From Amycolatopsis echigonensis (GTDB lineage: Bacteria > Actinomycetota > Actinomycetes > Mycobacteriales > Pseudonocardiaceae): a DNA stretch of 62,597 nt. Under the pieces are notes generated by a model, which ran no database searches, had not been told where the DNA came from, and was given only the letters and a program-made list of their open reading frames with translations. Of the stretch, positions 50,869 through 59,068 are shown piece after piece (within the stretch, counting starts at the first letter, position 1; each line of letters opens with the position of its first letter). The stretch covers positions 1-62,597 of the forward strand of contig NZ_JACJHR010000053.1 of the NCBI RefSeq assembly GCF_014174495.1, given 5' to 3'. Made by a program: the position numbers and the translations under genes.

Positions 50869-52401
50869 TCAGCTACGCCGAGTCCGCTTCGCCTTCCGAG
50901 GCGGCGGCAACGCACCCTCCGCCCGAAGCCGAGCCGCGTGCTCGGCAAGCGCGTCCACCAGATGCGGCACATCCGCCTTCTCCGGCTGAACGTCCACCCG
51001 CAGACCGAACTCCACCGCGGTCTCGGCGGTCTTCGGCCCGATGCACGCGACCAGCGTGCGCGTGTGCGGCTTCCCGGCGATGCCCACCAGGTTCCGCACG
51101 GTCGACGACGAGGTGAAGCAGACCGCGTCAAAACCGCCGGTCTTGATCATCTCGCGGGTCTCGGCGGGCGGCGGCGCGGCCCGGACGGTCCGGTAGGCGG
51201 TGACGTCGTCCACTTCCCAGCCGCGTTCGACCAGGCCGGCCGACAGGATCTCGGTGGCGATGTCCGCGCGCGGCAGCAGGACGCGGTTCACCGGGTCCAG
51301 CACGTCGTCGTATGGCGGGAACTCGGCCAGCAGGCCCTCGGACGACTGCTCGCCGGTCGGGACCAGCTCCGGGATGATGCCGAAGGAACGGACCTTAGCC
51401 GCGGTCGATTCGCCGACGCAGGCGATCTTCACGCCGGAGAACGCGCGGGCGTCCAGGCCGAACTCCTCGAACTTCTCCCACACCGCGCGCACCGCGTTGG
51501 TGGAGGTGAAGACGATCCACTGGTACCGGCCGTCGACCAGGCCCTTGACCGACCGCTCCATCTGCGCCGGGCTGCGCGGCGGCTCGACGGAAATCGTCGG
51601 CACCTCGTGCGAGGTCGCGCCGTGGCCGCGCAGCCGCTCGGCCATCTCGCCCGCCTGCTCCTTGGTGCGCGGCACCAGGACCTTCCAGCCGTACAGCGCG
51701 CGCGACTCCCACCAGGACAGCTTCGAGCGCTGCCCGGCGGCCTGCCCGACCGTCACGACCAGCGGGCCGACCAGCTCGCCCGCGTCGTTCGCGACCGAGG
51801 CGAGGGTGGTGTCCAGCGTGCGCTGGGTGTTGATGGTGCCGTTCGCGGTGACCGCGACCGGGGTGGTCGGCGGCAGCCCCTTCTCGGTCAGCTGGCTCGC
51901 CGCCTCGGCCAGGTGCGCCGAGGTCGCGTGCAGCACGATCGGGCCGGGGACCGCGGCCAGCGCGCCCCAGTCGACCTCGCCGCGGACGTCCGCCTCGGTG
52001 TAGGTGCCGCCGAGCGCGACACCCGCGTACGCCGGCACCGCGGTGCCCGGCGCGACACCCGGGATGACGTCGAACACAGCCGAGGTGCGGGCGACGGCCT
52101 GGACCTCGGCCACGACGGCCGGGCTGGTCAGCGGGTCGCCGGAGACCAGCCGCAGCGCGAGCCGGCCTGCCTTGGCCTCGGCGGTCAGGTCCTTGGCGAC
52201 GTCGGACGGTTCGCCGACGGCGGGGCGGACCTCGGCGGTCGGAGCCGCGAACGCGAGCACGCTGGCCGGCACGTCCGGGTCGGTCACCACGACCTCGGCC
52301 TTGGCCAGGAGTTCCTGGGCGCGGACGGTGAGCAGCCCGGCGTCCCCGGGGCCCGAGCCCACGAAGGCGACGCGCCCGGCGGTCTTGCGAGCAGGGGTCA
52401 T
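50869..52401 (-). CDS. hemD: Uroporphyrinogen-III synthase fused to a CobA-like methyltransferase domain
   Basis: Residues 1-240 have the fold of uroporphyrinogen-III C-methyltransferase (VAFVGSGPGDAGLLTVRAQE), and residues 260-500 are uroporphyrinogen-III synthase (VLVPRTKEQAGEMAERL, FTSTNAVRAVWEKF, VDDVTAYRTVRA). In the first domain the usual GGDPFxFGRGxEE motif is changed to VSGDPLTSPAVVAEV, so methyltransferase activity is doubtful. The fusion is common in actinobacteria. The 510-residue start at ATG 52401 removes an unconserved N-terminal stretch that overlaps hemC. The end is basic, KAKRTRRS. Confidence 0.9.
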   Translation of the reverse strand: MTPARKTAGRVAFVGSGPGDAGLLTVRAQELLAKAEVVVTDPDVPASVLAFAAPTAEVRPAVGEPSDVAKDLTAEAKAGRLALRLVSGDPLTSPAVVAEVQAVARTSAVFDVIPGVAPGTAVPAYAGVALGGTYTEADVRGEVDWGALAAVPGPIVLHATSAHLAEAASQLTEKGLPPTTPVAVTANGTINTQRTLDTTLASVANDAGELVGPLVVTVGQAAGQRSKLSWWESRALYGWKVLVPRTKEQAGEMAERLRGHGATSHEVPTISVEPPRSPAQMERSVKGLVDGRYQWIVFTSTNAVRAVWEKFEEFGLDARAFSGVKIACVGESTAAKVRSFGIIPELVPTGEQSSEGLLAEFPPYDDVLDPVNRVLLPRADIATEILSAGLVERGWEVDDVTAYRTVRAAPPPAETREMIKTGGFDAVCFTSSSTVRNLVGIAGKPHTRTLVACIGPKTAETAVEFGLRVDVQPEKADVPHLVDALAEHAARLRAEGALPPPRKAKRTRRS

Positions 52402-52483
52402 CGTTGGTGTTCTTCTCCTCTTGGGCGGCCGGTGCTCCGGCCGCTGGTGTCGGGCAGGTCGTGCGGGTCGGTGACGGCTGGCG

Positions 52484-53431
52484 TCACAGCGCGGGGCCGA
52501 GCAGCGCCCCGGCTCCCAGGTCAAGCAGTTCGGCGGCCAGTTCCCGGCCGAGCTTCTCCGCCTCGCCGATCCCGGCGATCGCGGACGCCCGCACCATGTC
52601 GACGCCGCCGTTCTCGCCTTCGACGGCAGCGGTGCCGCGCAGCGAGATGCGCTCCACCACCGCGCCCTCGTCGTCGAGGTCCTCGACGATCTCGGCGAGC
52701 GCGCCCACCGGCGCGCTGCACCCGGCTTCGAGCGCGGCGAGCAGAGCCCGTTCGGCCGTCACCGCGACCCTCGTGCTCTCGTCGTCCGCCGCGGACGCGA
52801 GCAGGTGCTCGACGTCCACGTCGGCGGCCCGGCATTCCAGCGCCAGCGCCCCCTGCGCGGGGGCGGGCAGCATCTGGATCGGGTCGAGGGTTTCGGTGAT
52901 CTCGTCCACCCGGCCGACCCTGGCCAGTCCGGCACGCGCGAGCACCACGGCATCCAGCTCGCCGTCGGTCACCTTGCGCATGCGGGTATCGATATTGCCT
53001 CGAATCGGCACGATTTCCAAACCGAGACCCAGCGCGCGCAGCTGCGCCATCCGCCGGGCCGCTCCGGTGCCGACCTTCGAGCCCGGCGGAAGCTCGCCGA
53101 GGGTGAGGCCGTCGCGCGCGATGAGCGCGTCGCGCGGGTCCTCGCGCGGCGGCACGGCGGCCAGCACGAGGCCGGGTTCGGGTGCGGTGGGCAGGTCCTT
53201 GTACGAGTGCACGGCGACGTCGATCTCGTTGCGCAGCAACGCTTCCCGCAGCGCGGAGGTGAACACGCCGACGCCGATCTGCGAGATCGGGGCGCTGGAG
53301 AGGTCGCCCGGTGTGGTGACGGTGACGATCTCCACCTCCGCTCCGGTGGCGCGGATGGTGTCGGCGACGATGCCGGTCTGCGCGAGGGCGAGCTTGCTGC
53401 CCCGCGTGCCGATGCGAATGACTCTGGTCAC
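52484..53431 (-). CDS. hemC: Hydroxymethylbilane synthase
   Basis: HemC polymerises four porphobilinogens to hydroxymethylbilane. The 315 residues have the N-terminal IGTRGSKLALAQTG, HSYKDLPTAPEPGLVLAAV, the arginine-rich RRMAQLRALGLGLEIVPIRG region, PAPAQGALALECR, and the cofactor-binding Cys in ALEAGCSAPVGA near residue 240. It directly abuts hemA with no intergenic base. The order rex-hemA-hemC-hemD matches that known in Streptomyces. Confidence 0.96.
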   Translation of the reverse strand: MTRVIRIGTRGSKLALAQTGIVADTIRATGAEVEIVTVTTPGDLSSAPISQIGVGVFTSALREALLRNEIDVAVHSYKDLPTAPEPGLVLAAVPPREDPRDALIARDGLTLGELPPGSKVGTGAARRMAQLRALGLGLEIVPIRGNIDTRMRKVTDGELDAVVLARAGLARVGRVDEITETLDPIQMLPAPAQGALALECRAADVDVEHLLASAADDESTRVAVTAERALLAALEAGCSAPVGALAEIVEDLDDEGAVVERISLRGTAAVEGENGGVDMVRASAIAGIGEAEKLGRELAAELLDLGAGALLGPAL

Positions 53432-54745
53432 TTACCGCTTCTTCTCGGATTCCGGCGCTGTCGGGCTCGCCACGGCCGCAGGAGCCTGCGGGTCGAGGCA
53501 GAACAGTTCCCGCAACGCGTTGGCGTAGTCGGTGTCGGCCGTCTCGGCGGCCAGCTGCTTGACCCGCACCGTCGGCGCGTGCAGCAGCTTGTCGACCACC
53601 CGGCGAACCGTGCGGCCGACCTCTTCGCGAACCTGGCTGTCGAGTTCCGGCAGCCGGTTGTCCAGGCGGAGCAGCTCCGCGTCCACCACCTCGGCCGCGC
53701 GCCTGCGCAGCGCGGTGACCGTGGGCGTGACCTCGGCACTGCGCTGTCCGGCGAGGTACTCGCGCACCTCGTCGAGCACGATGCCGTTGGCTTTGGCGGT
53801 CTGCCGCTCGGTGGTCGGGGCCCCGGCGTCGCGCATGCGGCGCTGGATCGTCTCCAGGTCGACCACGGTGACGTCGGCGAGTTCGGCGACCGCGGGGTCG
53901 ACGTCCTTCGGCAGCCCGAGGTCGCAGACCACCAGCGGACGTCCGGCGCGCGCGGGCACGTGGCCGGCGAGGAACACCGCGTCCTGCGCCCCGGTGCACG
54001 CCACGACGAGGTCGGCGAGTTCGACCGCGGCGGCCAGGTCGGACAGCGGCACCGACCGGGCCGGGATTCCCTCGGCGACGACCTTCTCGGCCAGCCGGAC
54101 GGCGTTGGCTTCGGTGCGGTTGGCGACGGTGATCTCGGCGATCCCGGCCTTGCGCAGCTGCGACGCGGTGAGCGCGCCCATCGAACCGGCCCCGACGATC
54201 AGCGCGTGCTTGCCCGCGATGTCGCCCGCGGCGGCCAGCGCCTCGGACACGACGGACGCGCCGAGCTGGTCGAGCCCGGTCTCGGAGTGCACGCGCTTGC
54301 CGACGCGCAGCGTGGTCTGGATCAGCTCGTGCAGCGTGCGGCCGACGGTGCCGGCGTCGCGCGCGGTCGCGTACGAGGCGCGCACCTGGCCGAGGATCTG
54401 CGTCTCGCCGACCACCATCGAGTCGAGGCCCGAGGCGACGGAGAACAGGTGCTCGACGGCCGCGCCGGCGTAGTGCACGTACAGGCTGTCGTACAGCTCG
54501 GCGGGCTCCATCCCGGCCTTGCGGGAGAGCACCTCCGAGACGTCGTTGACGCCGCCGTGGAACGTCTCGACCACGGCGTAGACCTCGATGCGGTTGCACG
54601 TCGAGACGAGCATGACCTCGCTGATGTGCTCCGCCTGCTGCAGGTCGTGCAGGACCTTGGTCAGCTCGTCCGCGGGGATCGCCGCACGCTCGAGCGTGCC
54701 GAGATCCGCACTGCGATGGGAGAGCCCGACCGCCAACACGCTCAT
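53432..54745 (-). CDS. hemA: Glutamyl-tRNA reductase
   Basis: HemA reduces glutamyl-tRNA to glutamate-1-semialdehyde, the rate-setting step of C5 tetrapyrrole synthesis. The 437 residues show the catalytic Cys50 in LVSTCNRIEVYAVVE, the substrate site GETQILGQVRASYATARDAG, the NADPH loop VGAGSMGALTASQLRKAG and a C-terminal dimerisation helix. It abuts rex upstream and hemC downstream, so its expression is likely controlled by the rex operator. Confidence 0.97.
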   Translation of the reverse strand: MSVLAVGLSHRSADLGTLERAAIPADELTKVLHDLQQAEHISEVMLVSTCNRIEVYAVVETFHGGVNDVSEVLSRKAGMEPAELYDSLYVHYAGAAVEHLFSVASGLDSMVVGETQILGQVRASYATARDAGTVGRTLHELIQTTLRVGKRVHSETGLDQLGASVVSEALAAAGDIAGKHALIVGAGSMGALTASQLRKAGIAEITVANRTEANAVRLAEKVVAEGIPARSVPLSDLAAAVELADLVVACTGAQDAVFLAGHVPARAGRPLVVCDLGLPKDVDPAVAELADVTVVDLETIQRRMRDAGAPTTERQTAKANGIVLDEVREYLAGQRSAEVTPTVTALRRRAAEVVDAELLRLDNRLPELDSQVREEVGRTVRRVVDKLLHAPTVRVKQLAAETADTDYANALRELFCLDPQAPAAVASPTAPESEKKR

Positions 54746-56071
54746 TCAGCGCACCACCATTCCGAGACCGCCGTCCGTACCGGCGCCGTTTTGTCCGCCG
54801 CCGCTGCCATTGTCGGCTGGTCGGCCCGTGCCGGGTAACCCGGTATTTCCCTGGTTTTCCCCGGCGGCGCCCGCGCTGGCCGCGCTGTCGGCGCGCCGAG
54901 CCACGTGGAACGAGAGGATCTGCAGCTCGACAGCCAGGTCGACCTTGCGGACCTCGACGTGTGCCGGTACCTGAAGCACTACCGGCGCGAAGTTGAGGAT
55001 GCACTGGACGCCGCCTGCCACCAGCCTGTCGCACACCGACTGCGCGGCGGTAGGAGGTGTGGCGATGATCCCCACGGAAATCTCCCTTTCGGAGCAAACG
55101 CGAGGAATGTCGTCCATGTGGGAGACCGGCAGGCCGCCTACGGGCACGCCGATCAGGTCGGGGTCGAGGTCGAAGAGCGCCTCGACCGGGAAGCCGCGGC
55201 CGGGGAAGCCGCCGTAGTTGGCGAGCGCGTGGCCGAGGTTGCCGATTCCGACCACGGCGACCCGGTGCTGGCGAGTGAGGCCGAGGATGCGCTCGATCTG
55301 GCTGACGAGCACCTGCACCTCGTAGCCGACGCCGCGGGTGCCGTAGGAGCCCAGGTAGGAGAGATCTTTGCGCAGTTTGGCGGAGTTCACGCCGGCGGCG
55401 GCGGAGAGTTCCTCGCTGGAGACGGTGGTCGCGCCCTGTTCGGCCAAGCCGGAGAGAATCCGCAGGTAGACGGCCAGCCGGGCGACGGCGGCCTCCGGGA
55501 TCTGCTTCGCGCGGACCGCGGTGTCCTCCGCGTCGGAGACGGCGGGCATCTCGGCGGTCGGGGCATTGTCGGCGTCCGGCGCGGTCCGGGAAGGGCGGGC
55601 GGGGCGGCGGGTGCGAGGTTTCGGCTCGTCCTCGGCGGGGGTTTGAGCCTCGACGGCGGCCTTGGCGGCCGCCCGGCTGGCGCGGCCGTTGCCGGACGCT
55701 GCCCGGCCGTTGCCAGCGGCGTGTTCGCCACCGGCCTCCTGACGGCGAACAGCAGCGCGGCCGTTGCCCGCGGCATGCTCGCCACCACCGGCGACCTGAT
55801 CACGACCAGCCGCCCGGCCGTTGCCCGCGGCATGCTCGCCACCAGCGGCGGCCCGCCCGTTCTCCGAGCCGCTCGCGTGACTGGCTTCCGCCGAATTCCC
55901 GTTGCGCCCCAAGCCGTTCTCGCTTACCGTAGCTCGACGGCGGCTGCCCGCGGCATGCCGTCCCCCGGAGCGGCGCGCAGCTGGCGGGGCGGGTTCGGCG
56001 GCGTCGGATTCGTCGCGAGGAGGCGTGCCCGGCGGTTCGGCACCACCGCGCCCACCCCGCTGTGTCACCAC
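54746..56071 (-). CDS. rex: Redox-sensing repressor Rex with long N-terminal extension
   Basis: Rex binds its operators when NAD+ is high and lets go when NADH rises, controlling respiratory genes. Residues 190-393 are a complete Rex: a winged helix (PEAAVARLAVYLRILSGLAE, GVNSAKLRKDLSYLGSYGTRG) and a Rossmann domain with VGIGNLGHALANYGGF, then the domain-swap helix VDLAVELQILSFHVAR. About 185 extra N-terminal residues include three copies of GGEHAAGNGRAA, and a 48-residue Gly-rich tail follows. GTG at 56071 has GAGGAG eight bases upstream, so the extension appears translated; relatives are usually 210-290 residues. hemA abuts downstream. Confidence 0.93.
   Translation of the reverse strand: MVTQRGGRGGAEPPGTPPRDESDAAEPAPPAARRSGGRHAAGSRRRATVSENGLGRNGNSAEASHASGSENGRAAAGGEHAAGNGRAAGRDQVAGGGEHAAGNGRAAVRRQEAGGEHAAGNGRAASGNGRASRAAAKAAVEAQTPAEDEPKPRTRRPARPSRTAPDADNAPTAEMPAVSDAEDTAVRAKQIPEAAVARLAVYLRILSGLAEQGATTVSSEELSAAAGVNSAKLRKDLSYLGSYGTRGVGYEVQVLVSQIERILGLTRQHRVAVVGIGNLGHALANYGGFPGRGFPVEALFDLDPDLIGVPVGGLPVSHMDDIPRVCSEREISVGIIATPPTAAQSVCDRLVAGGVQCILNFAPVVLQVPAHVEVRKVDLAVELQILSFHVARRADSAASAGAAGENQGNTGLPGTGRPADNGSGGGQNGAGTDGGLGMVVR
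55697..55846 (-). repeat. Tandem repeat inside the rex coding region
   Basis: Three direct repeats of about 54-57 bp share a 28-bp core on the plus strand that begins GGCCGTTGCC and ends TCGCCACC. They encode residues 76-125 of Rex, with GGEHAAGNGRAA three times, 18-19 residues apart. The repeats are in frame, so copy-number change would not disrupt the protein. Confidence 0.85.
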
Positions 56072-56212
56072 GCTGACGTCTCCTCAATCCGGCTTCGTGC
56101 CCGCGCTGTCTCCCACCTGCCTGTCCGGCAGTGGAAAACCAACCCTTGACCCCACGGCTTCCGTCCGGTTCGATGCCGGACCTCGCGGGGACGGGTTCCT
56201 ACGGTAGTCCAC

Positions 56213-56230
56213 TTGTGAACGCATGCACAA
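56213..56230. promoter_or_regulatory. Rex-type operator upstream of rex-hemACD
   Basis: TTGTGAA-CGCA-TGCACAA differs at one base from the perfect dyad found twice before nuoA. It lies 142 bases upstream of the rex start, nearly the same distance as the nuo operators from nuoA (141). It implies autoregulation of rex and redox control of the haem genes behind it. Confidence 0.8.
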
Positions 56231-56552
56231 AGTCACTGGTCATCCGCATGACCGGGAGCACAACTAAGCCCGCGGCACGCCTGCAACCGCACCACCGCTG
56301 ACGATCCCCCGGTTGCCGTCGCCATCGGCCCATCCGGTGCCTGTGCACACACCACCGCGGAGACCGGCCGGACAGTTCCGGCGGGTCGACGCGCCGCAGG
56401 AGCGAGCACAGCGCACCGCAGCCTGCTCCCGAGTCAAGACGTAACCCGTTCGGATGGTCGGTCCGGTTCTCGGCCACGCGGAACAGCTGGCGCGGCTACA
56501 CACAACGCGTAGTGACTTGCACACGCAGGAGCAATCAGAAGGAACGTGCCCG
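56231..56552. other. Gap between rex operator and lipoprotein gene
   Basis: This stretch of about 320 bases between the divergent rex and lipoprotein transcription units shows no gene that I can support. It should contain the promoter of the lipoprotein gene, but no clear -35/-10 pair or further long dyad was seen. Confidence 0.4.
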
Positions 56553-57035
56553 TTGAAACAACGAGTCCTGAGGGCAGGAACGTCCACCTTGCTCGGGATT
56601 TCACTCCTGGTCCTCACGGGATGCAGTTCTCCCGCCGGAGCGCCGACGAAGAAGATGGGCTCCCAAAAGTCCTGCGACCTCATTAGCACCCAAGACCTCG
56701 GCGCGATCCTTCAAACTTCAGTGCTCAAGCCAGAGATGAGCGGGCCGCAGTGTCAGTACTCCACGGCCAACACAGTGACGGTTTCGACGTCTCGCGGGAT
56801 CCAGTCGGCGAAGGGCGGCTCGGAAGTCACCGTAGAGGGCCAACATGCGACAAGGTCCGAGTTCGCGAAGGGGCAAGGTTGCGTCATGGATGTCCAGCTT
56901 GCGGACAACGATCCTCAGCAGCTGTTCTCCGTGGCTATGGTCTTCGGCCCGGACGCCGTCGCCAAATTTGGAGACAAAGCCTGCGACCTGACAGAAAAGG
57001 TAGCGGCGAAGGTCATCCAGTCATTGCCGGGATAA
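56553..57035 (+). CDS. Small lipoprotein, DUF3558-like
   Basis: This 160-residue protein begins with a lipoprotein signal, LLGISLLVLTGCSSPAG, with the lipidated Cys24. The mature part has CDLISTQDLGAILQTSVLKP near the start and paired cysteines later (QCQYS, GCVMD, ACDLT), the layout of DUF3558 proteins. TTG at 56553 with GAAGGA nine bases upstream is the chosen start because it places the signal at the N terminus. The codon bias is milder than that of its neighbours. The role is unknown. Confidence 0.75.
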   Translation: MKQRVLRAGTSTLLGISLLVLTGCSSPAGAPTKKMGSQKSCDLISTQDLGAILQTSVLKPEMSGPQCQYSTANTVTVSTSRGIQSAKGGSEVTVEGQHATRSEFAKGQGCVMDVQLADNDPQQLFSVAMVFGPDAVAKFGDKACDLTEKVAAKVIQSLPG

Positions 57036-57203
57036 CAGCTGCTAGCAGCCGAGCGCGGCTGGGCCTTGCCGAGAGCGGGACCGCGCCCTTGTCGGCCGTT
57101 GTCACGGGTCCCCGTCCAACGGTGGTCGCCGCCCCCGGGCTTGGCACGTCGTCAGCGGGACGGATGGCGATAGCGCCGAGTGTTGGCCGACGGACTCGGG
57201 GGT

Positions 57204-58760
57204 TCAGGCCGCGGTGAACGGAACCGTGTGCCACCCGGTCGCGCCGTCCGGAACCGGGTCCGCGCGACGGTCTGTTTGGGTGTAACCGGACTGGTCCGTC
57301 GCCCGCACCGTCACCGTGTGGCTGCCGGGCGGCACCGGCACCTCGGCCCACCACATCCGCCAGGTGTCCTTGTTGACCTCGGCTGACAGGGTCGCCGGGA
57401 GCCACGCGCCTTGGTCCACCCGCACTTCGACCTTCGCGATCCCGACGTGCTGCGCCCACGCCGTCCCCGCCACGCGGACCCGGCCCGCGCGCACCGACGT
57501 TCCGCTGGCCGGGGCGTCGATTCGCGATTCGGTCTTGATCGGGGCCTGCTCCGCCCAGCCGCGCTGCAGCCAGTACGCCTGCCGCGCGTCCCAGGTCGTG
57601 AACTCCAGGTCGGTGACCCATTTGGTCGCCGAGACGTACCCGTACAGCCCGGGGATCACGATCCGCGCCGGGAATCCGTGCTCGACCGGCAGCGCCTCGC
57701 CGTTCATGCCGATCGCGAGCATCGCGCCGCGCGCCGGGTCCAGCGCGACGTTGGCCGGGGTGCCGCAGGTGAACCCGTCGACGCTGGTCGCGTACATCTG
57801 CTGGGCGCCCGCGTGCACGCCCGCCGCCTCCAGCAGGTCGACCAGGTCCACGCCGATGAAGTTCGCGGTCGAGATCAGGTCTCCGCCGACGTCGTTGGAT
57901 ACGCAGGTGAGCGTCACGGTCCGTTCCACCAGCGGGCGGTTCCGGATGTCCGCGTAGGAGAAGCTGACCTCGCGGTCGACCATGCCGTGGATCTTCAAGC
58001 TCCAGTCCTCGGCCCGCACCTGCGGCACGACGAACGCGGTGTCGATCCGGTAGAAGCTCGCGTTCGGCGTGATGAACGGCGGCGAGCCGAGCTTGTGGAA
58101 ATCCGCGTCCGGCGGCACCGGTGGGGCCTTCCGCGCAGCGACCAGCGGCCCGATGGACGCGCGGGATCCGGCCGCGCTGCCGGTGGTGGACACGACCTCG
58201 CCGACGATCGCCGCCACGCCCGCGCCGGCCGCGATTCCCGCGCCGCGCTGCAATACCTGGCGACGGCTGAGTCCTTGCCGCAGTTCGTTTTCCGGCGGCA
58301 GCGCGCGTTTGTGCAGCCAGCCGAACACCAGCAGCGAAGCGCCCAGCGCCAGCACCGGAGCCAGCAACGCGAGCTGGCCGACGTCCGTGCGCTCGAACAC
58401 CGCGAAGATCCCGAACGCGCCGACCACGAGCACCAGCAGCTGACCTGGCAGCGGACGGCGGCGCGAAAGCTGTCCGGCCAGCACCGCGAAACCGAGCAGC
58501 ACCACGGCCAGGCCGATCTTGAGCACGGTCTTGTCGGCGGTCCCGATGGTCTGCTCCGCCCACACCACGACGGCGTGCGGGCTGTGCGCGATCACGAAGT
58601 CCGCGACCGCGACGAACGGCGACGCGTTGTACCCGACAAAACCGGCGACCAGATGCCCCACGCCCAGCGCGACGGCCAGCGAGACCAGCCCGATGAACGT
58701 CGCGATGCCCAGGGACAGGCGCGGCCGGGCGGCCGGCGGAGCTTCTTTCAACGCATTCAC
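57204..58760 (-). CDS. Membrane-anchored molybdopterin oxidoreductase, sulfite-oxidase-like
   Basis: This is a molybdenum enzyme of the sulfite oxidase fold. Four hydrophobic helices lie in residues 12-150, then the twin-arginine motif SRRQVLQ at 165-171 followed by a fifth helix. The catalytic domain comes next, with the molybdenum ligand Cys286 in VTLTCVSNDVGGDLI, and a C-terminal dimerisation domain. A Tat motif after several helices suggests mixed Sec/Tat insertion. GTG at 58760 gives 518 residues; an upstream start at 58802 is less likely. The electron acceptor and substrate are unknown. Confidence 0.85.
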   Translation of the reverse strand: MNALKEAPPAARPRLSLGIATFIGLVSLAVALGVGHLVAGFVGYNASPFVAVADFVIAHSPHAVVVWAEQTIGTADKTVLKIGLAVVLLGFAVLAGQLSRRRPLPGQLLVLVVGAFGIFAVFERTDVGQLALLAPVLALGASLLVFGWLHKRALPPENELRQGLSRRQVLQRGAGIAAGAGVAAIVGEVVSTTGSAAGSRASIGPLVAARKAPPVPPDADFHKLGSPPFITPNASFYRIDTAFVVPQVRAEDWSLKIHGMVDREVSFSYADIRNRPLVERTVTLTCVSNDVGGDLISTANFIGVDLVDLLEAAGVHAGAQQMYATSVDGFTCGTPANVALDPARGAMLAIGMNGEALPVEHGFPARIVIPGLYGYVSATKWVTDLEFTTWDARQAYWLQRGWAEQAPIKTESRIDAPASGTSVRAGRVRVAGTAWAQHVGIAKVEVRVDQGAWLPATLSAEVNKDTWRMWWAEVPVPPGSHTVTVRATDQSGYTQTDRRADPVPDGATGWHTVPFTAA

Positions 58761-58818
58761 CCCACCATCTTCGGCGGGTCCGGCCCGGACAGGCCCGTCC
58801 AACGCGCTTACGGGTTGC

Positions 58819-59052
58819 TTACCGCAGTGCCGCGCGCAGCCGTTCTTCCTCGACGCGCCAGTACCCGTGCTCGACGCCGTCGATCAGGATCACCGGCACC
58901 TGGTCGCCGTACTCAGCCCGCCATTCCGGGTCGCTGTCGACGTCCGCGGTCTCCCACGGCACGCCCAGCTCACCGCAGATCCGCGCGACGTCCGCCTCGG
59001 CCACGTCGCACAGGTGGCACCCTTCGCGGCTCATCACGGTCACTTTGTGCAC
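58819..59052 (-). CDS. Glutaredoxin-like protein
   Basis: This 77-residue thioredoxin-fold protein of the DUF836 type has the redox motif GCHLCD, with Cys12 and Cys15, and the cis-proline VPVILIDGVEHGYWRV. It lies 16 bases after the acyl-CoA synthetase gene. The mycobacterial counterpart Rv0508 is also near hemA, as I recall. It is probably a small dithiol reductase in the cytoplasm. Confidence 0.85.
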   Translation of the reverse strand: MHKVTVMSREGCHLCDVAEADVARICGELGVPWETADVDSDPEWRAEYGDQVPVILIDGVEHGYWRVEEERLRAALR

Positions 59053-59068
59053 GGAACCAGCCTAAACG

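Noticed and set aside
54746..56071. Reading the rex extension as a separate small gene
   Set aside because: No stop codon separates it from the Rex core, and the frame and ribosome binding site favour a single protein.
56199..56689. Minus-strand frames of 92 and 141 codons beyond rex
   Set aside because: They cover the rex operator and the start of the lipoprotein gene, and lack ribosome binding sites or conserved text.
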